Part shown: positions 31,797 to 42,780 of the stretch, piece by piece
Position numbering within the stretch: the stretch's first letter is position 1
How the letters are laid out: each line of letters begins with the position of its first letter
Source: Anomaloglossus baeobatrachus
Taxonomy: Eukaryota; Chordata; Amphibia; Anura; Aromobatidae
Direction of reading: 5' to 3'
Assembly: GCF_048569485.1 (NCBI RefSeq)
Contig: NC_134361.1
Coordinates: 166,697,758-166,761,757 of the forward strand
DNA: 64,000 nt
Program-made: the position numbers and the translations under genes
The notes under the pieces: generated by a model
Database searches by the model: none
What the model was told of the DNA's origin: nothing
Seen by the model: only the letters and a program-made list of their open reading frames with translations

Positions 31797-32801
31797 TGTG
31801 ACGCCCCTGGACTATCAGGTCGTCACAGGGTATTGCACAATCTACCCTCCCGTGCAGTATCCACCTCCCTCTTGGTTATGGGTCCCTAACCAAATGGTGT
31901 TGCCTACAATAGCAAATCAAATCCTAGATACACCCTGCACCACACCCACCTAACACACCAGTGGACGGCTTGAGTGGAATAGAGTCGCCCACCTGAGAGG
32001 TCAGGGAGGTGAGGAGTGTAGTCAGTTAGTAGGGAGTAGGAGTTAATGAGTGTTCATGGAGAGAGCAGCCCTCGAGCTGTGAGGAGCTCTGAGGAGGTAG
32101 GGAGCGGGGACTCCCATAAGGTCCCGGGCCGGGACCGAGGCACAACGGCGTACGTGGACCCTAGGTCGGGGAGTAGCTGCATGCAACCCGATTCCCAAAC
32201 CGCCCCAAAATCGGGGCACTAGCGCAACGAGGGGGATAGGACTTTCCACCCAAAACGATCCAGAAAATCCCAAGCATGAGCCCTGAGAGCAAGCCCCCAC
32301 ACTTAGCCACAGTGGGAAGCAAGACCCGGCAAGTTTCACACTACCCGGACCATCAGAGAAGTAAACTTAGTACCAGGAGGCGGGTCACGGATCACCAGGC
32401 AGCACCATTGGGGACGGGACCCGAACTAGCTCCCCTCAGCGAAAGCGGTGTCCAGAGAGTTGGTTTACCCGGTTGTCAGTGTCTGCTTAATGGACTGACT
32501 GAGTAAAAGGGTGATCCCTGCATCCCACGGCCTTATCTTCTCCACCGAGTCCTGGTGCATCCCCCCTACCCATGGAGGGCCACAACACCTGGCTGTCCCC
32601 CGTAATCACCCCGGGTACTCCCCAACGGCAGCGGCGGTATTCACCCCAGTTACAGTGTACCACCGGTGGCGTCACAAACTCTATAATCCCTTGTAAATAG
32701 CCCCTTCATTTGAGTGGCCGCACGACCCCCGGGTCCGGAGACCCTCGAGCCACTCAGAACCCGGATCCGAGGAGCTCGGCTGCTTCCACGGGGACGGCAC
32801 A
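31797..32801 (+). repeat. LTR-A, 3' LTR of the 29868 element (1,005 bp)
   Basis: Starts TGTGACGCCCCTGGACTATC directly after the purine run and ends CGGGGACGGCACA. The first 130 bp match the 5' LTR at 29868 almost exactly, indicating modest age. Confidence 0.85.
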
Positions 32802-33251
32802 CAATCAAATCATCCAGGTAGAGCAGTATGGTCTCGAAGTTGCGGTGTCCTAGGCATCATTCCATTAGCCTCTGGAACGTTTCTGGTGCATTACACAGTC
32901 CAAACGGCATGCTGTTGAATTCACACAGGTCCATGGGTGTGGTGAATACAGTCGTCTCCCGATCTTCTTTGGCGACGGAGACCTGCCAATAGCCACTGGT
33001 AAGATCTAGGTTAGAGAAGTAGTTAGCAGCCTTCAGTGCAGCCAGCGACTTTTCTATACTGGGTAGCGGATAAGCATCCTTGGGGGTGATGCATTGATTT
33101 GCTTATATTCCAAACACATCCTCATGGTGCCATCCTTCTTCTTGACCAGAACCAGTGGAGCTGCCCAGGGGCTACAACTATCTCTAATAACCCCAGCCTC
33201 CTTCATGTTCCTCAACATTTCCTTGGCACACTGATATTGAGTGGGTGGTAT
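32802..33251 (-). pseudogene. G2 reverse transcriptase N-terminal and central part
   Basis: Minus-strand motifs: [39 protein letters not shown], then the LLYLDDLI catalytic box at the CAAT junction (about 32805-32825). Typical Ty3/gypsy RT. The LTR-A element entered right at the catalytic box. Confidence 0.85.
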
Positions 33252-34292
33252 TGTAGGTAGGGCCCCTGAAGACATCAGGGTGCTACAAGGTTCTGCATCC
33301 CCACAAGGATGCAGGGCCTACCCCCTTAGGTAACCAGAACCCCAGTGCCGGTACCAACAAAAACCCAAAGAATCCCAGTTTTCCCCCAATAATCCCCCAT
33401 ACAATGGTACTTAGCTAGGTAGGGACTGTGGATGACCGCCTAGAGGTGGAGCCACTCTAGTCCACTAGTTGACCAGGTGGGAGGAGCAGACTGTGGACAG
33501 TAGTCAGTTGAGAGTTGACAGTGGTGGTGTGAAGTTGTGACTGAGCAACGTCCTGACTCGGGTTAATGGTGACCGACCTGGTACCAAGGAGAGGTGGTTG
33601 CCGGTGGAGTACTGTGGAGTACTCCCGGAACTACGCACCGACGGGGTACAGGACATTAGCACAGGAAAGAGCTTCAAGCTGACCTTTTAACACCTGAACA
33701 GCAAAGGGGACCATCAAGGACCTTGCTGACCTTAAAGAATCCGAAGACTCAGTAGCAACGAGAGAACTGGGGACAGGACCAGAGACTCCAACCCCGCAGG
33801 GTTTAAGCTACCATCAGGCGGACAGAAGTGGCAAACCACAGAACGGAGACCCCCAGTGTTCCATACCACAGGGACCCACTTACCAGAGACAGGTGCAGGG
33901 GAAGAAGGTAAAAGAGAACCAGACTGGCACTTTGACGAAGGGGACCTGGAGGTGAAACTAGCCTGCCTCGGGCAACCAGATAACATCTAAAGTGAGTAAA
34001 CCAGGTGCACTGAATACCTGTCTGGACTCCTTCTTCCGAGGCCCACCGCACCATACACCCGCTGGTGCAATACCCTACTTGCGGAGGGACTACTATACTA
34101 GCTGCTAATACCATCAGCCCCCAGTAGAGACATTCAGTAGCGGCGGCTCCGTACATTTAGCTGCAACACCGCAAGCAGCGTCACGAATAACATTATTCAC
34201 AAATCCCCCTGTAAATATCCCCATTAAATATCCCCATTACAAAAAGACCTACACTGCGCGGAACTGAGTACCCCATATCCCTAAGTGCTACA
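33252..34292 (+). mobile_element. Solo LTR-B with GTAT target duplication, inside G2
   Basis: GTAT at 33248-33251 recurs at 34293-34296. Starts TGTAGGTAGGGCCCC and ends CCCTAAGTGCTACA, 1,041 bp. Landmarks: GCCGGTGGAGTACTGTGGAG, ACCATCAAGGACCTTGC, TAGCGGCGGCTCC, CCTGTAAATATCCCC. It is in the opposite orientation to G2, whose own LTRs belong to the same family. Confidence 0.82.
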
Positions 34293-35225
34293 GTATAGGT
34301 CTGTATCGCTCTTTGATGGGTGGATGATTACCTGTGGGTATGTGATGTTGCACCCCTTTTATCCTCCCAAAGTCTAGTGGATGCTTACTGAAAACTTGTT
34401 CGTATTCCTGTACTACCTGGTGGACTCTATGTTTCTGATATGAAGGGGTGGAATCAGTACCTACATGCAGTTCCTGACACCAACCTTCTAATTGGTCTTG
34501 GGGACAGTCATCTTTTGCCTGTTCTGGTGGGGACTGGGGTTCCACTGCCTGGATAGACTCTTCCGTGACAGTGAACAATTTGGCAATGGTGGCATACTTG
34601 GGCAATTTGGTTTCCTCCTCCCCATAGTTTAACACTTGTACGGGCACTCTCCCTTTGTGAACATCAACTACCCCCGCAGCTCTCAGGACCGTGGGCCAAT
34701 CTTCAGAGTGAATGGGTTCTACCACTGCCTGGTAATCTTGCCCATTGAGGTCTATGGCCGCCCGACACCATATCATCATTTCACTTCGCGGGGGTATCAC
34801 AATAGGGCCAGCATCTATTACCCATATGCTGTCAATTTCCCCATCAGATAGGTTTACCTATTGTCTCTGCAGGAGGGCTCTGATTTCTCTATGCAGGACC
34901 TCTGCTGCAAAGCACCTGCAGTTTCGGCAATCTGTTGGAGTAAAAACAACTCTTCCCCCAAATAATTTTCCATGACATTTGTTCCCAAAATCATCATTGG
35001 ATTTTTATCACTGGCATTATTTTCCACTACAATAAGTCCTTGGTTCTTTAACTCCACCCTCCCTACTTTTATGGTCACCTCCTTAAACCCAATCTGAGCC
35101 ACTAGTAACCCATTGACAGTATAAATAGTGAGACCCGCATCTGGACGGGTGAGTTCAGCATCTGACCAGAACCTTTTATACAGTACATACGGGATGTTTG
35201 TTACCTGCCAGTCGGTGTCCAACAA
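34293..35225 (-). pseudogene. G2 protease and pro-RT linker
   Basis: Right to left: aspartic-protease-like stretch (TDWQVTNIPYVLYKRF, flap side and MMILGTNVMENYLG), then the linker to RT (RRIKGVQHHIPTGNHPPIKE, the segment before the RT palm). Ty3/gypsy type. Broken fossil. Confidence 0.7.
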
Positions 35226-35314
35226 TGTAGAAGTGGGGATTCCGTCCAGGGTAATGGACAGAATAGGTCATCCTCTTACATACCGGTCACGCCAATCAGA
35301 TGGGCCTTGTCATC

Positions 35315-36394
35315 TTATTCCTGGGGATTGTCCCTTGGCCCCAGGGGTTGCCAGTTTAAAGGACACCTTCTTGCGAAGTGGCCGGCTTTGTGGCACCTAC
35401 AGCAGATGAGTTGCCCAAATGAATCGTAGCGATCGCTGCTCCTTCCTCTGGACGTTGGGATCCTTCCTCCTCGCATCCATGGGACGTCTTCAGGGCAGTT
35501 GGCTAACTGGATCTTCTGAGCCACTTTGGATTCTGGTTGGCTGGAGCTGCTTCACTTTGAGGATCATAGCGACATCCTTGCTCAGCTGCTGCACCTGGAA
35601 ACACAAGTCATTTGGAGCACCAGGGGGCACTGCCTGGGTTTTAGCCTCTGCCACCGTTAAGGAAGGGGGCTCCACCCGCAGGGGTAAGGTGCTGGCTTGC
35701 CAGGACTGAGGGACAGAGTCTGTAGTCTCAGGGGATTGCAGTGCTTTTATGGCTCAGTCGTTTAAAACAACAAAGTCCACATTTGGGTGTTCCAGGGCCC
35801 ACAGACGCAGCTGCTTGCGGTCCTCCACTGATCGTAACCCCTGCAAGAACTGTTCAATCATCATCTTGTTCCGTTTCGGATCACCGATGGGGTCTACATG
35901 CCTCAATGTCTGCAGTGCTGCTTGCAATCTTAGGGCATAGTCTCCGATACTGTTCTGGGACCGCTGCCTACAGTTATAAAATCCCATTCTCAGCTCTGCC
36001 TCTGTACGGGTTTCAAAAGCAACTTTGAGCTTTTCGAAGATGGTGTTCACTGAGCCCCGATTGTCATCTGACTAGGTTTCCACATCCAACTCTGCTGCAC
36101 CCATTAACTGTCCCAACACCACAGACGTTCTTTGCCGGTCATCGCATTCATGTCCAATACAGTGCAGATTTTCTTTTTAAATCCCAGTAAGGTGTCCAGT
36201 TTGCCATCATATTGGGGCAGCCACGCGGCTCCCGGGACATATGGCAGGGTGATCGGCATGATCGGTGCCACTGCTTTAGCTCCAGGCGCGGCCGCTTGTG
36301 CTACCGGAGCAGGTCCCGCTGCACTCCCGTCACTCGGCGCTACCGAGGAAGGCCCCGCTGCACTCCCATCGTCCGGTGCCTGCATTTTTCCCAC
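35315..36394 (-). pseudogene. G2 gag
   Basis: Right to left on the minus strand: an alanine/proline/glycine-rich N-terminus, gag capsid-like stretch (RQRSQNSIGDYALRLQAALQ, RNKMMIEQFLQGLRSVEDRK), and a CCHC zinc knuckle CCRCHKAGHFARRC near 35400. The order fits gag followed by protease. Broken fossil. Confidence 0.75.
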
Positions 36395-36629
36395 CCCCCT
36401 TGGTTATTCTAACCAAACTCGCGGTAAATGGAGCACTTTGGGAGCTTCCGGGTCAGGGCACTGCCTCCTTCCGCCCGCGCTTGCAGGAGTTGTTGGCGGG
36501 ATCCCCTTTCGCGCCTTTTTCACCACAGTGATGGCACAGTTGTTTTTTTACAAAAATAAAACGGCGGTAGTTTGCACACAAATACAGTCCATAAGGCACA
36601 CGTCACCTGTGTTAACAGGTCCAGTCCAT

Positions 36630-36647
36630 ATCCTGTTCGTGACGCCA
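36630..36647 (-). other. G2 primer-binding site, lysine-tRNA-like
   Basis: On the minus strand TGGCGTCACGAACAGGAT lies 8 nt inside the 5' LTR edge. It resembles the tRNA-Lys-type site (TGGCGCCC-GAACAGGGA) with a few differences. Confidence 0.5.
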
Positions 36648-36655
36648 GGAAAAGC

Positions 36656-37310
36656 TGTGTTGACCAGGGCTATGGGGTACTCGGTCCCGAGCCGTATATG
36701 TACGGGGATGCTGTGTCACGGTTGTATAATGGCCGATGCCCAGTTCTGTGAGCCTGGGGATGCTTTTTAATGGGGAATATATACAAGGGAGTGAAAGAGT
36801 TTGTATTGTGACGCCACTTGCAGGTTGCGGTTATGGTGATGGAACCGCCGCTGCACAGTTTGTTACCTCTGGGGCTGATGGTGGTGGCAGCCTGGATGGT
36901 AGGCCCTCCGCAAGTAGGGCTGGGCCCCAAGGAATGCATGGAGGTGTCCGTCACAGAAAGAAGAGAGACCACACGATGGGGATGCAGTGCAACTTCTTAC
37001 TCACAGTTTGGTGGAGCTGTGGCGCTTAGGATGGCTGGTTCAGACCCATGGTCCCCTTTGTCCCAGTGCCAGTGTGGTGACCTGGTAGTCTCTTTTCCCG
37101 GCACCTCTCGCTTGTTGGTGCAACCCTGTAGCCTGGAGCGTTTGTGGGTCCCTTACTGTCTTTTGGCAGTCTCTCGTCCTTACGCCGGGCAGTGCGAACC
37201 CTGTAGGGTCGGTGTTCTGTTCCGTTCCCTGGCTCAACCTTTACTGCCGGCCCCCGGATTCTTGGATCAGTGAGTTCCGTGAAGGTCCCCTCACTGTGCA
37301 GGTATTTGAT
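36656..37310 (-). repeat. G2 5' LTR, partial
   Basis: It matches 19642-20280 in the same orientation (GTGACGCCACTTGCAGGTTG, GTAGGCCCTCCGCAAGTAGG, ACCCTGTAGGGTCGGTGTTC). The match ends at about 37310. Divergence from the 3' LTR is plain by eye. Confidence 0.75.
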
Positions 37311-37559
37311 GGGGAATTTAGATTGTGAGCCCCAGTGGGGACATACATCTAGTCGTATAGAAGTAGGTAAAATAGATCTATACTCTCCAGGGTACGAGGA
37401 TTATATGCAGTGATCCCAACACTTACACACTTTCACTACTGATGAGCAGACCCACAGATAACCGGGATTGGTGGCTTCTACCGGGTTTGAAAAAAAAAAA
37501 CAAAGAAAAATACAGATTCCAGTCTGGAATTGAGTAAAGTTCCGGGATGGTCATATCTA
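37311..37559. other. Possible L2/CORE-type retroposon tail
   Basis: TTAGATTGTGAGCCCCAGTG resembles the conserved tail of L2/MIR-like elements. A short A-run follows at about 37490. Weak call. Confidence 0.3.
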
Positions 37560-38231
37560 ATCGATGTTAAAATCCTGGGTTGCTGCAGGCTGCTATTTTT
37601 AGGTTGAGGAGGCCGCCAAATACCCATGGGTCTCCCCAGTCTGAGAATACCAGCCCTCAGCTGTCAGCTTTATCATGGCTGAGTATCAAAATTGGAGGGA
37701 ACCACAGGCCATTTTTTTTTTTAATTATTTAAAAAAGAAAAGCCACATGCGGTTCCTCTTATTTTAATACACAGCCAAGATAAGTACATGGCTGGGGGCT
37801 GCAGCCATATGCTTTATCTATGGGGGGACCCTACACCAATTTTTTTATTTATTTTTACCAATATAGACACATACATAGCGTCTGTCATTAAAAGCAGTCA
37901 CGCATTGTCATACAGGTTGGGGGTGCTGTCTGACTGCAACTAATAAGTGACGCTGGGGCTGCCGGTTGGCGGGGGAAGCAGTGCATGTGTATTAAGGATA
38001 ATGAGCAGCCCTGGAAGTAGTGTTAGAGTCGCGCAGAAGACTGGTAAGTATAACGCGCTTACTTTACCCTTTTTGTTATTTATTTTGCTTTATTTTTTAT
38101 CTATTACCCGAGTTGCCGGACACAGTTAGGTACCCAAAGTTTGCTTAGAACTCCTGGCCCGGGGTTGCTGCATGGGTACTTTTGAACCCGCGTGGATCCA
38201 GACTTTAACAGTCTGGGTCCGCCCATCACTA
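37560..38231 (+). repeat. R1 repeat, copy b (diverged)
   Basis: Same order as R1 copy d: TAAAATCCTGGGTTGCTGCAG, GGGTCTCCCCAGTCTGAGAA, TTTATCATGGCTGAGTATCA, ACATGCGGTTCC, TGACTGCAAC and GGCGGGGGAAGCAGTG. Ends with GGTCCGCCCATCACTAG, where the hAT begins. Confidence 0.55.
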
Positions 38232-38667
38232 GTCTTGACTAGAGATGAGCGATGTTCGAGGTTCGGCAATTTCATGTTCGAGTGATTTTGGGTAGGTGTT
38301 CAAGTTGTTCGACAAACTCGAACAATTTGCTAAAAGTTCGGTAGTTCGAGTTACGTTCGAGAACGGTTTGATCACCAAAAAGCATACCTAGTTACTAGCT
38401 GGCTTTTCACTGTGAAAGTGTGAGTCACTGTGACTCATGATATTATCAAAATTCAGCGTATAGTGTGCGGGGGGACGGGGTTTAGATCAGTGCTGCTGCT
38501 GAGTGCTGAAAGAATGCCGATCGACATTTTTTTTCTAACTGCGCGTACAGTGGGGCGGGCCAGGCTGTCAGCAAATCACAGACACACACACACAGCAAAG
38601 TGGATTTTTGCCAGACAAGCAAGGGCATGTGTCATAGGCTGTGCATGTCAAATGTCCTTGCCCTATA

Positions 38668-39220
38668 AAGCCTGCTTTACACCTTTCAATTAAGCATACG
38701 ATATCGTATGCGATGTGACACGCCCCCATCGTATGTGCGGCATGTTCAATTTGCTGATCGTGTCGCACAATCGATTAAAAGCTGTCACACGTACTTACCC
38801 CTCCATACGACCTCGATGTGGGCAGCGAACATCCACTTCCTGGAGTGGGAGGGACGTTCGGCGTCACACCGACGTCACACGGCAGCCGGCCAATAGAAGC
38901 GGAGGGGCGGAGATGAGCGTGACGTAAATAGCCCGCCCACTTCCTTCCTTTCACATAGCCGGACGGGACGCCGGTAAGATCTGTTCACCGTTCCCGGGGT
39001 GTCACACACTGCGATGTGTGCTGCCACGGGAACATTGAACTACCCGACGTGCAATTTTTAGGAAATGAACGACGTGTATGCGATAAACGGTTTTACGTTC
39101 AATCGCAGTCGCACGTAGCTGTCACACGCTACAACACCACTAACGATGCCGGATGTGTGTCACTTACGACGTGACCCCGCCGAGACATCGTTAGATATGT
39201 TGTAGCGTGTAAAGCCCGCT
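38668..39220. mobile_element. M1 MITE, copy 6 (in the hAT)
   Basis: TA flanks (38666-38667, 39221-39222); ends AAGCCTGCTTTACACC and GTGTAAAGCCCGCT. CpG-rich centre with CACACCGACGTCACACGG and CCAATAGAAGCGG. Confidence 0.78.
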
Positions 39221-39539
39221 TAAGACACGGCCATTTTCCCCGTCGCCGCCATTATCTCTCTGCTGCGGGTGGGTGACAGTTACCGCTCCTGCTCCCGCTA
39301 CTGCTGTGTGCGCTATAGACATACAGTGCAAGCTACATAGTGCTTTAGGGATTAGGGACTACTTGTAATTTCAGCCCTTTTCAGGGCTGCATTACAGTCG
39401 TTCATAGGCATTGTTGCTAGGCAGGTCCGTGCCAATGCTGTGCAGGGCTTTATATAACAGCGGCTGGCTACATCAGCTCAGGCAATTCCTTGGTGCATTT
39501 TTTCATTGGCAGGGATAGAAAGTGAGGCTTCCTTTGCTG

Positions 39540-39773
39540 TCCAGCTACCTACCGCACCTGTGTATTCGACACACCTGCCCATTTTTGCTATGCAATTTTA
39601 ATAGCAAACAGTGCTGACACTTAGTGGCATACTAAAAGTGTCTGGGATACTAAGTTAGTGTTCCTTTGCTGTCCGGCTACCTACAGCACCTGTGCATTCT
39701 ACACACCTGCCCATTTTTGCTACGCAATTTTCACTGCAAACAGTGCTGACACTTGTAGTGGCATACTAAAAGT
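39540..39773 (+). repeat. hAT 5' tandem repeat (two ~132-bp units)
   Basis: Units carry GTCCAGCTACCTACxGCACC, CACACCTGCCCATTTTTGCT and AACAGTGCTGACACTT. The array resumes at 45270 after the Penelope insertion, so both belong to one hAT leader array. Confidence 0.85.
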
Positions 39774-40381
39774 ATACTTAACAAAAAAACCCTAGGGTAA
39801 GACTACCTGGGTATATACATGAAAATACGCTATAGAAAATCATCAACAATTCAGAATAAATTCAAAATATTTTATTGTGACATATTTTTATTCAGAGAAA
39901 CACACCACAGAGGAGTCGGTATTACATCTATAAGGAACGCTCAGGTTGCATAAACGCTATTAGTTCGTCCCAAAAATTACAAAAAAAAATAATTTTTTTC
40001 ATTGGAAAAAAAAAATAATTTTACTCAAACATCTCATAATTGAGGAGATATAAGCACTTATAATTCTATTGGAAAAATGCCAAGTCTGCAACCAAAAATT
40101 CGCAGAATGAAAAAATATCCAAAAATCAGTGATATTGGTCCCATCAGCCAGTAAATGAGTAGGGTCCAAGAAATTCCCTTAATTGGGTTGAATTTAAAAT
40201 GTATATTTCACAAATGAAAGATAGAACAGTTCCAACTCACTGATCAGCTGATGGATTCGTACACCAAAATAATTCACTGACATTAGTAGCGGATCAAAGG
40301 TTGCCGTCACGGCAGTAACCTGCAATAGCAGGAGGCTGGTGGCACACACTAAACCAATGAAAAAATGTGACAGTTCAAAAC

Positions 40382-42681
40382 TTAAAGGGGTTATCCGGCT
40401 TCTTTGACTTTTTTTTTTTATTTCCCTATTGGGCTACATTGGGGCAGGTAAGTAGATAGAGACCACTTACCTGCCCTGCTGTCAGCCCCTCTCCCCCGGC
40501 TCAGAGCGGTCATGTGACCGCTCCTGCCGCGATTTTGCTGCTTCCGGTCTTTGCACGTCTACATGGGCAGGGCCATGTTGACATGCAAATGTGGAGCAGC
40601 ATGTCACCTCCCTGCTGGGTGTCTACAGTGCGAGGAGTCACCGCCCCCTCCCTGCACCCACCACACATTCCCCCCACACCTCCAGTAACCTCCCCCTGCA
40701 CTGCTGTGGGGTCCGTGACCTGGGGGCGGGGCCTGGCGGCAGCTGCCGTAGTGTCAGCTCCAGCACCGGGCCCCCTGCCCAGGATCGCACGTTCAAATGT
40801 ACCGGCATCACAGATCACCGATGCCGGTACATTTGAAAGTGCTGATGAGAAGTCACTGTCCCTCCCGCTGTCTGTGCGCTCTGCAGCACAGCGGTGACGT
40901 CACTACTGTGCTGAAGAGAGCACAGACAGCGGACGAACGTGCAGGAGCGGCGGGGACCGAGGACGGGTGAGTATGTACTCCACATGTGTTCCCGATGGGT
41001 GGGTTGCAGAGCCATATGTGTGCGGTGCAGAGCCATGTGTGTGCGTGTACGGTGCAGAGCCATGCGTGTGCAGAGCCATGTGTACGGTGCAGAGCCATGT
41101 GTGTGCGTGTGCATAGCCATGTGTGTACGGTGCAGAGCCATGTGTGTACGGTGCAGAGCCATGTGTGTACGGTGCAGAGCCATGTGTGTGCGTGTGCAGA
41201 GCCATGTGTGTACGGTGCAGAGCCATGTGTGTACGGTGCAGAGCCATGTGTGTACGGTGCAGAGCCATATGTGTGCGTGTGCAGAGCCATGTGTGTGCGT
41301 GTACGGTGCAGAGCCATGCGTGTGCAGAGCCATGTGTACGGTGCAGAGCCATGTGTGTGCGTGTGCAGAGCCATGTGTGTACGGTGCAGAGCCATGTGTG
41401 TACGGTGCAGAGCCATGTGTGTGCGTGTGCAGAGCCATGTGTGTACGGTGCAGAGCCATGTGTGTACGGTGCAGAGCCATGTGTGTACGGTGCAGAGCCA
41501 TGTGTGTGCGTGTGCAGAGCCATGTGTGTACGGTGCAGAGCCATGTGTGTACGGTGCAGAGCCATGTGTGTGCGTGTGCAGAGCCATGTGTGTACGGTGC
41601 AGAGCCATGTGTGTGCATGTGCAGAGCCATGTGTGTGCGTGTACGGTGCAGAGCCATGCGTGTGCAGAGCCATGTGTGTGCGTGTGCAGAGCCATGTGTG
41701 TACGGTGCAGAGCCATGTGTGTGCGTGTGCAGAGCCATGTGTGTGCGTGTACGGTGTAGAGCCATGTGTGTGCATGTGCAGAGCCATGTGTGTGCGTGTA
41801 CGGTGCAGAGCCATGCGTGTGCAGAGCCATGTGTACGGTGCAGAGCCATGTGTGTGCGTGTGCAGAGCCATGTGTGTACGGTGCAGAGCCATGTGTGTAC
41901 GGTGCAGAGCCATGTGTGTGCGTGTGCAGAGCCATGTGTGTGCGTGTGCAGAGCCATGTGTGTGCGTGTGCAGAGCCATGTGTGTGCGTGTACGGTGCAG
42001 AGCCATGTGTGTGCGTGTGCAGAGCCATGTGTGTGTGTGTACGGTGCAGAGCCATGCGTGTGCAGAGCCATGTGTACGGTGCAGAGCCATGTGTGTGCGT
42101 GTGCAGAGCCATGTGTGTACGGTGCAGAGCCATGTGTGTGCGTGTGCAGAGCCATGTGTGTGCGTGTACGGTGCAGAGCCATGTGTGTGCGTGTGCAGAG
42201 CCATGTGTGTGCGTGTACGGTGCAGAGCCATGCGTGTGCAGAGGCATGTGTACGGTGCAGAGCCATGTGTGTACGGTGCAGAGCCATGTGTGTGCGTGTG
42301 CAGAGCCATATGTGTGCGGTGCAGAGTCCGATGTGGGGCTGTTATTTGCAATGCTGTAGTGATACCAGGTCAGGTGCTGGGGAAGAATATACTGACAGGG
42401 ACTGTGTGTGCAGGGGGCGGGCAGAGGGCGAGGCTGGACACTGGGGTGGGGCTGGACACTGAGGCTGGGCGGTGACAGCTCTGACTGGGAGGTTTTGCAC
42501 AGGAAGTGGTCATGTTTGCTGGATCTGAATGTAAACAAGAAGCTGCAGAGAATAAAGGCATAATTCAAGAGGAACAAAAGTTAGAAAACAGAAAATAACA
42601 AGGTAGGTGTGATTAATATGACAATACAGCACAGATAAACTCAAAAATTTTTGTTAAGCTAATGTCGGACAACTCCTTTAA
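40382..42681. mobile_element. T2-type (Kolobok-like) MITE with a long minisatellite
   Basis: Starts TTAAAGGGGTTATCCGGC and ends GTCGGACAACTCCTTTAA, so TTAA lies at both borders and the TTAAAGG end is the hallmark of frog T2 MITEs. About 600 bp of GC-rich left flank and 350 bp of right flank surround the minisatellite. No transposase. Confidence 0.8.
40990..42330. repeat. Minisatellite, 21/22/27-bp units, ~1.34 kb
   Basis: Units are built on GCAGAGCCATGTGTG followed by TACGGT or by CGTGT. About 60 units in irregular order. The mix of unit lengths and the near absence of TAA/TAG/TGA leave long open frames on both strands; these are by-products, not genes. Confidence 0.97.
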
Positions 42682-42741
42682 GTAAAATTACTTCATAAAG
42701 ACGACACATTACCTGGGCGGTGAATGAACCTCTCCTCTTCC

Positions 42742-42780
42742 CCGATGTACGTTTCGCGTCTGCTTTTTCAAGAGGGGCGT
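42742..42780 (-). ncRNA. Hammerhead-like motif, degenerate
   Basis: On the minus strand CUUGAAAAAGC ... GCGAAACGUAC. GAAAC and a self-complementary ACGU stem III are kept, but the CUGANGA core is not. Its place in the Penelope-like 3' region fits a decayed hammerhead. Confidence 0.4.

Larger units (their letters stand above)
29868..32801 (+). mobile_element. LTR-A element with internal region, CAAT target duplication
   Basis: CAAT at 29864-29867 recurs at 32802-32805, so this 2.9-kb block inserted as one unit. It has a partial 5' LTR (29868 to about 29998), an internal region with an unfamiliar protein (30049-31160), a polypurine tract (AAGGGGGAA just before 31797) and a full 3' LTR (31797-32801). 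There is no protease, reverse transcriptase or integrase, so it depended on another element. It proves that LTR-A is a true LTR. The coding part is broken in a few places. Confidence 0.8.
19642..37310 (-). mobile_element. G2: old Ty3/gypsy element, heavily interrupted
   Basis: Read from right to left: 5' LTR (36656-37310, partial), primer-binding site, gag, protease, reverse transcriptase, RNase H, integrase, polypurine tract (complement of 20679-20689) and 3' LTR (19642-20678). The ends belong to the LTR-B family. At least eight later insertions lie inside it: M1 copies 3-5, M2c, M3, LTR-B copies, the R1/M4 block and the LTR-A element. The element is broken many times over and its LTRs have clearly diverged, so it is old. 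No chromodomain is visible; the clade is not assigned. Confidence 0.8.

Noticed and set aside
38235-38345. Possible palindromic operator made of TTCGA words
   Set aside because: It is the subterminal repeat region of the hAT element, mirrored at 50090-50150.
40815-42577. Open frames of 450-574 codons on both strands (HTHGSAPYT and CRAMCVRCR repeats)
   Set aside because: They are read-outs of the 21/22/27-bp minisatellite; the same array is open in several frames and no unique sequence flanks a start.
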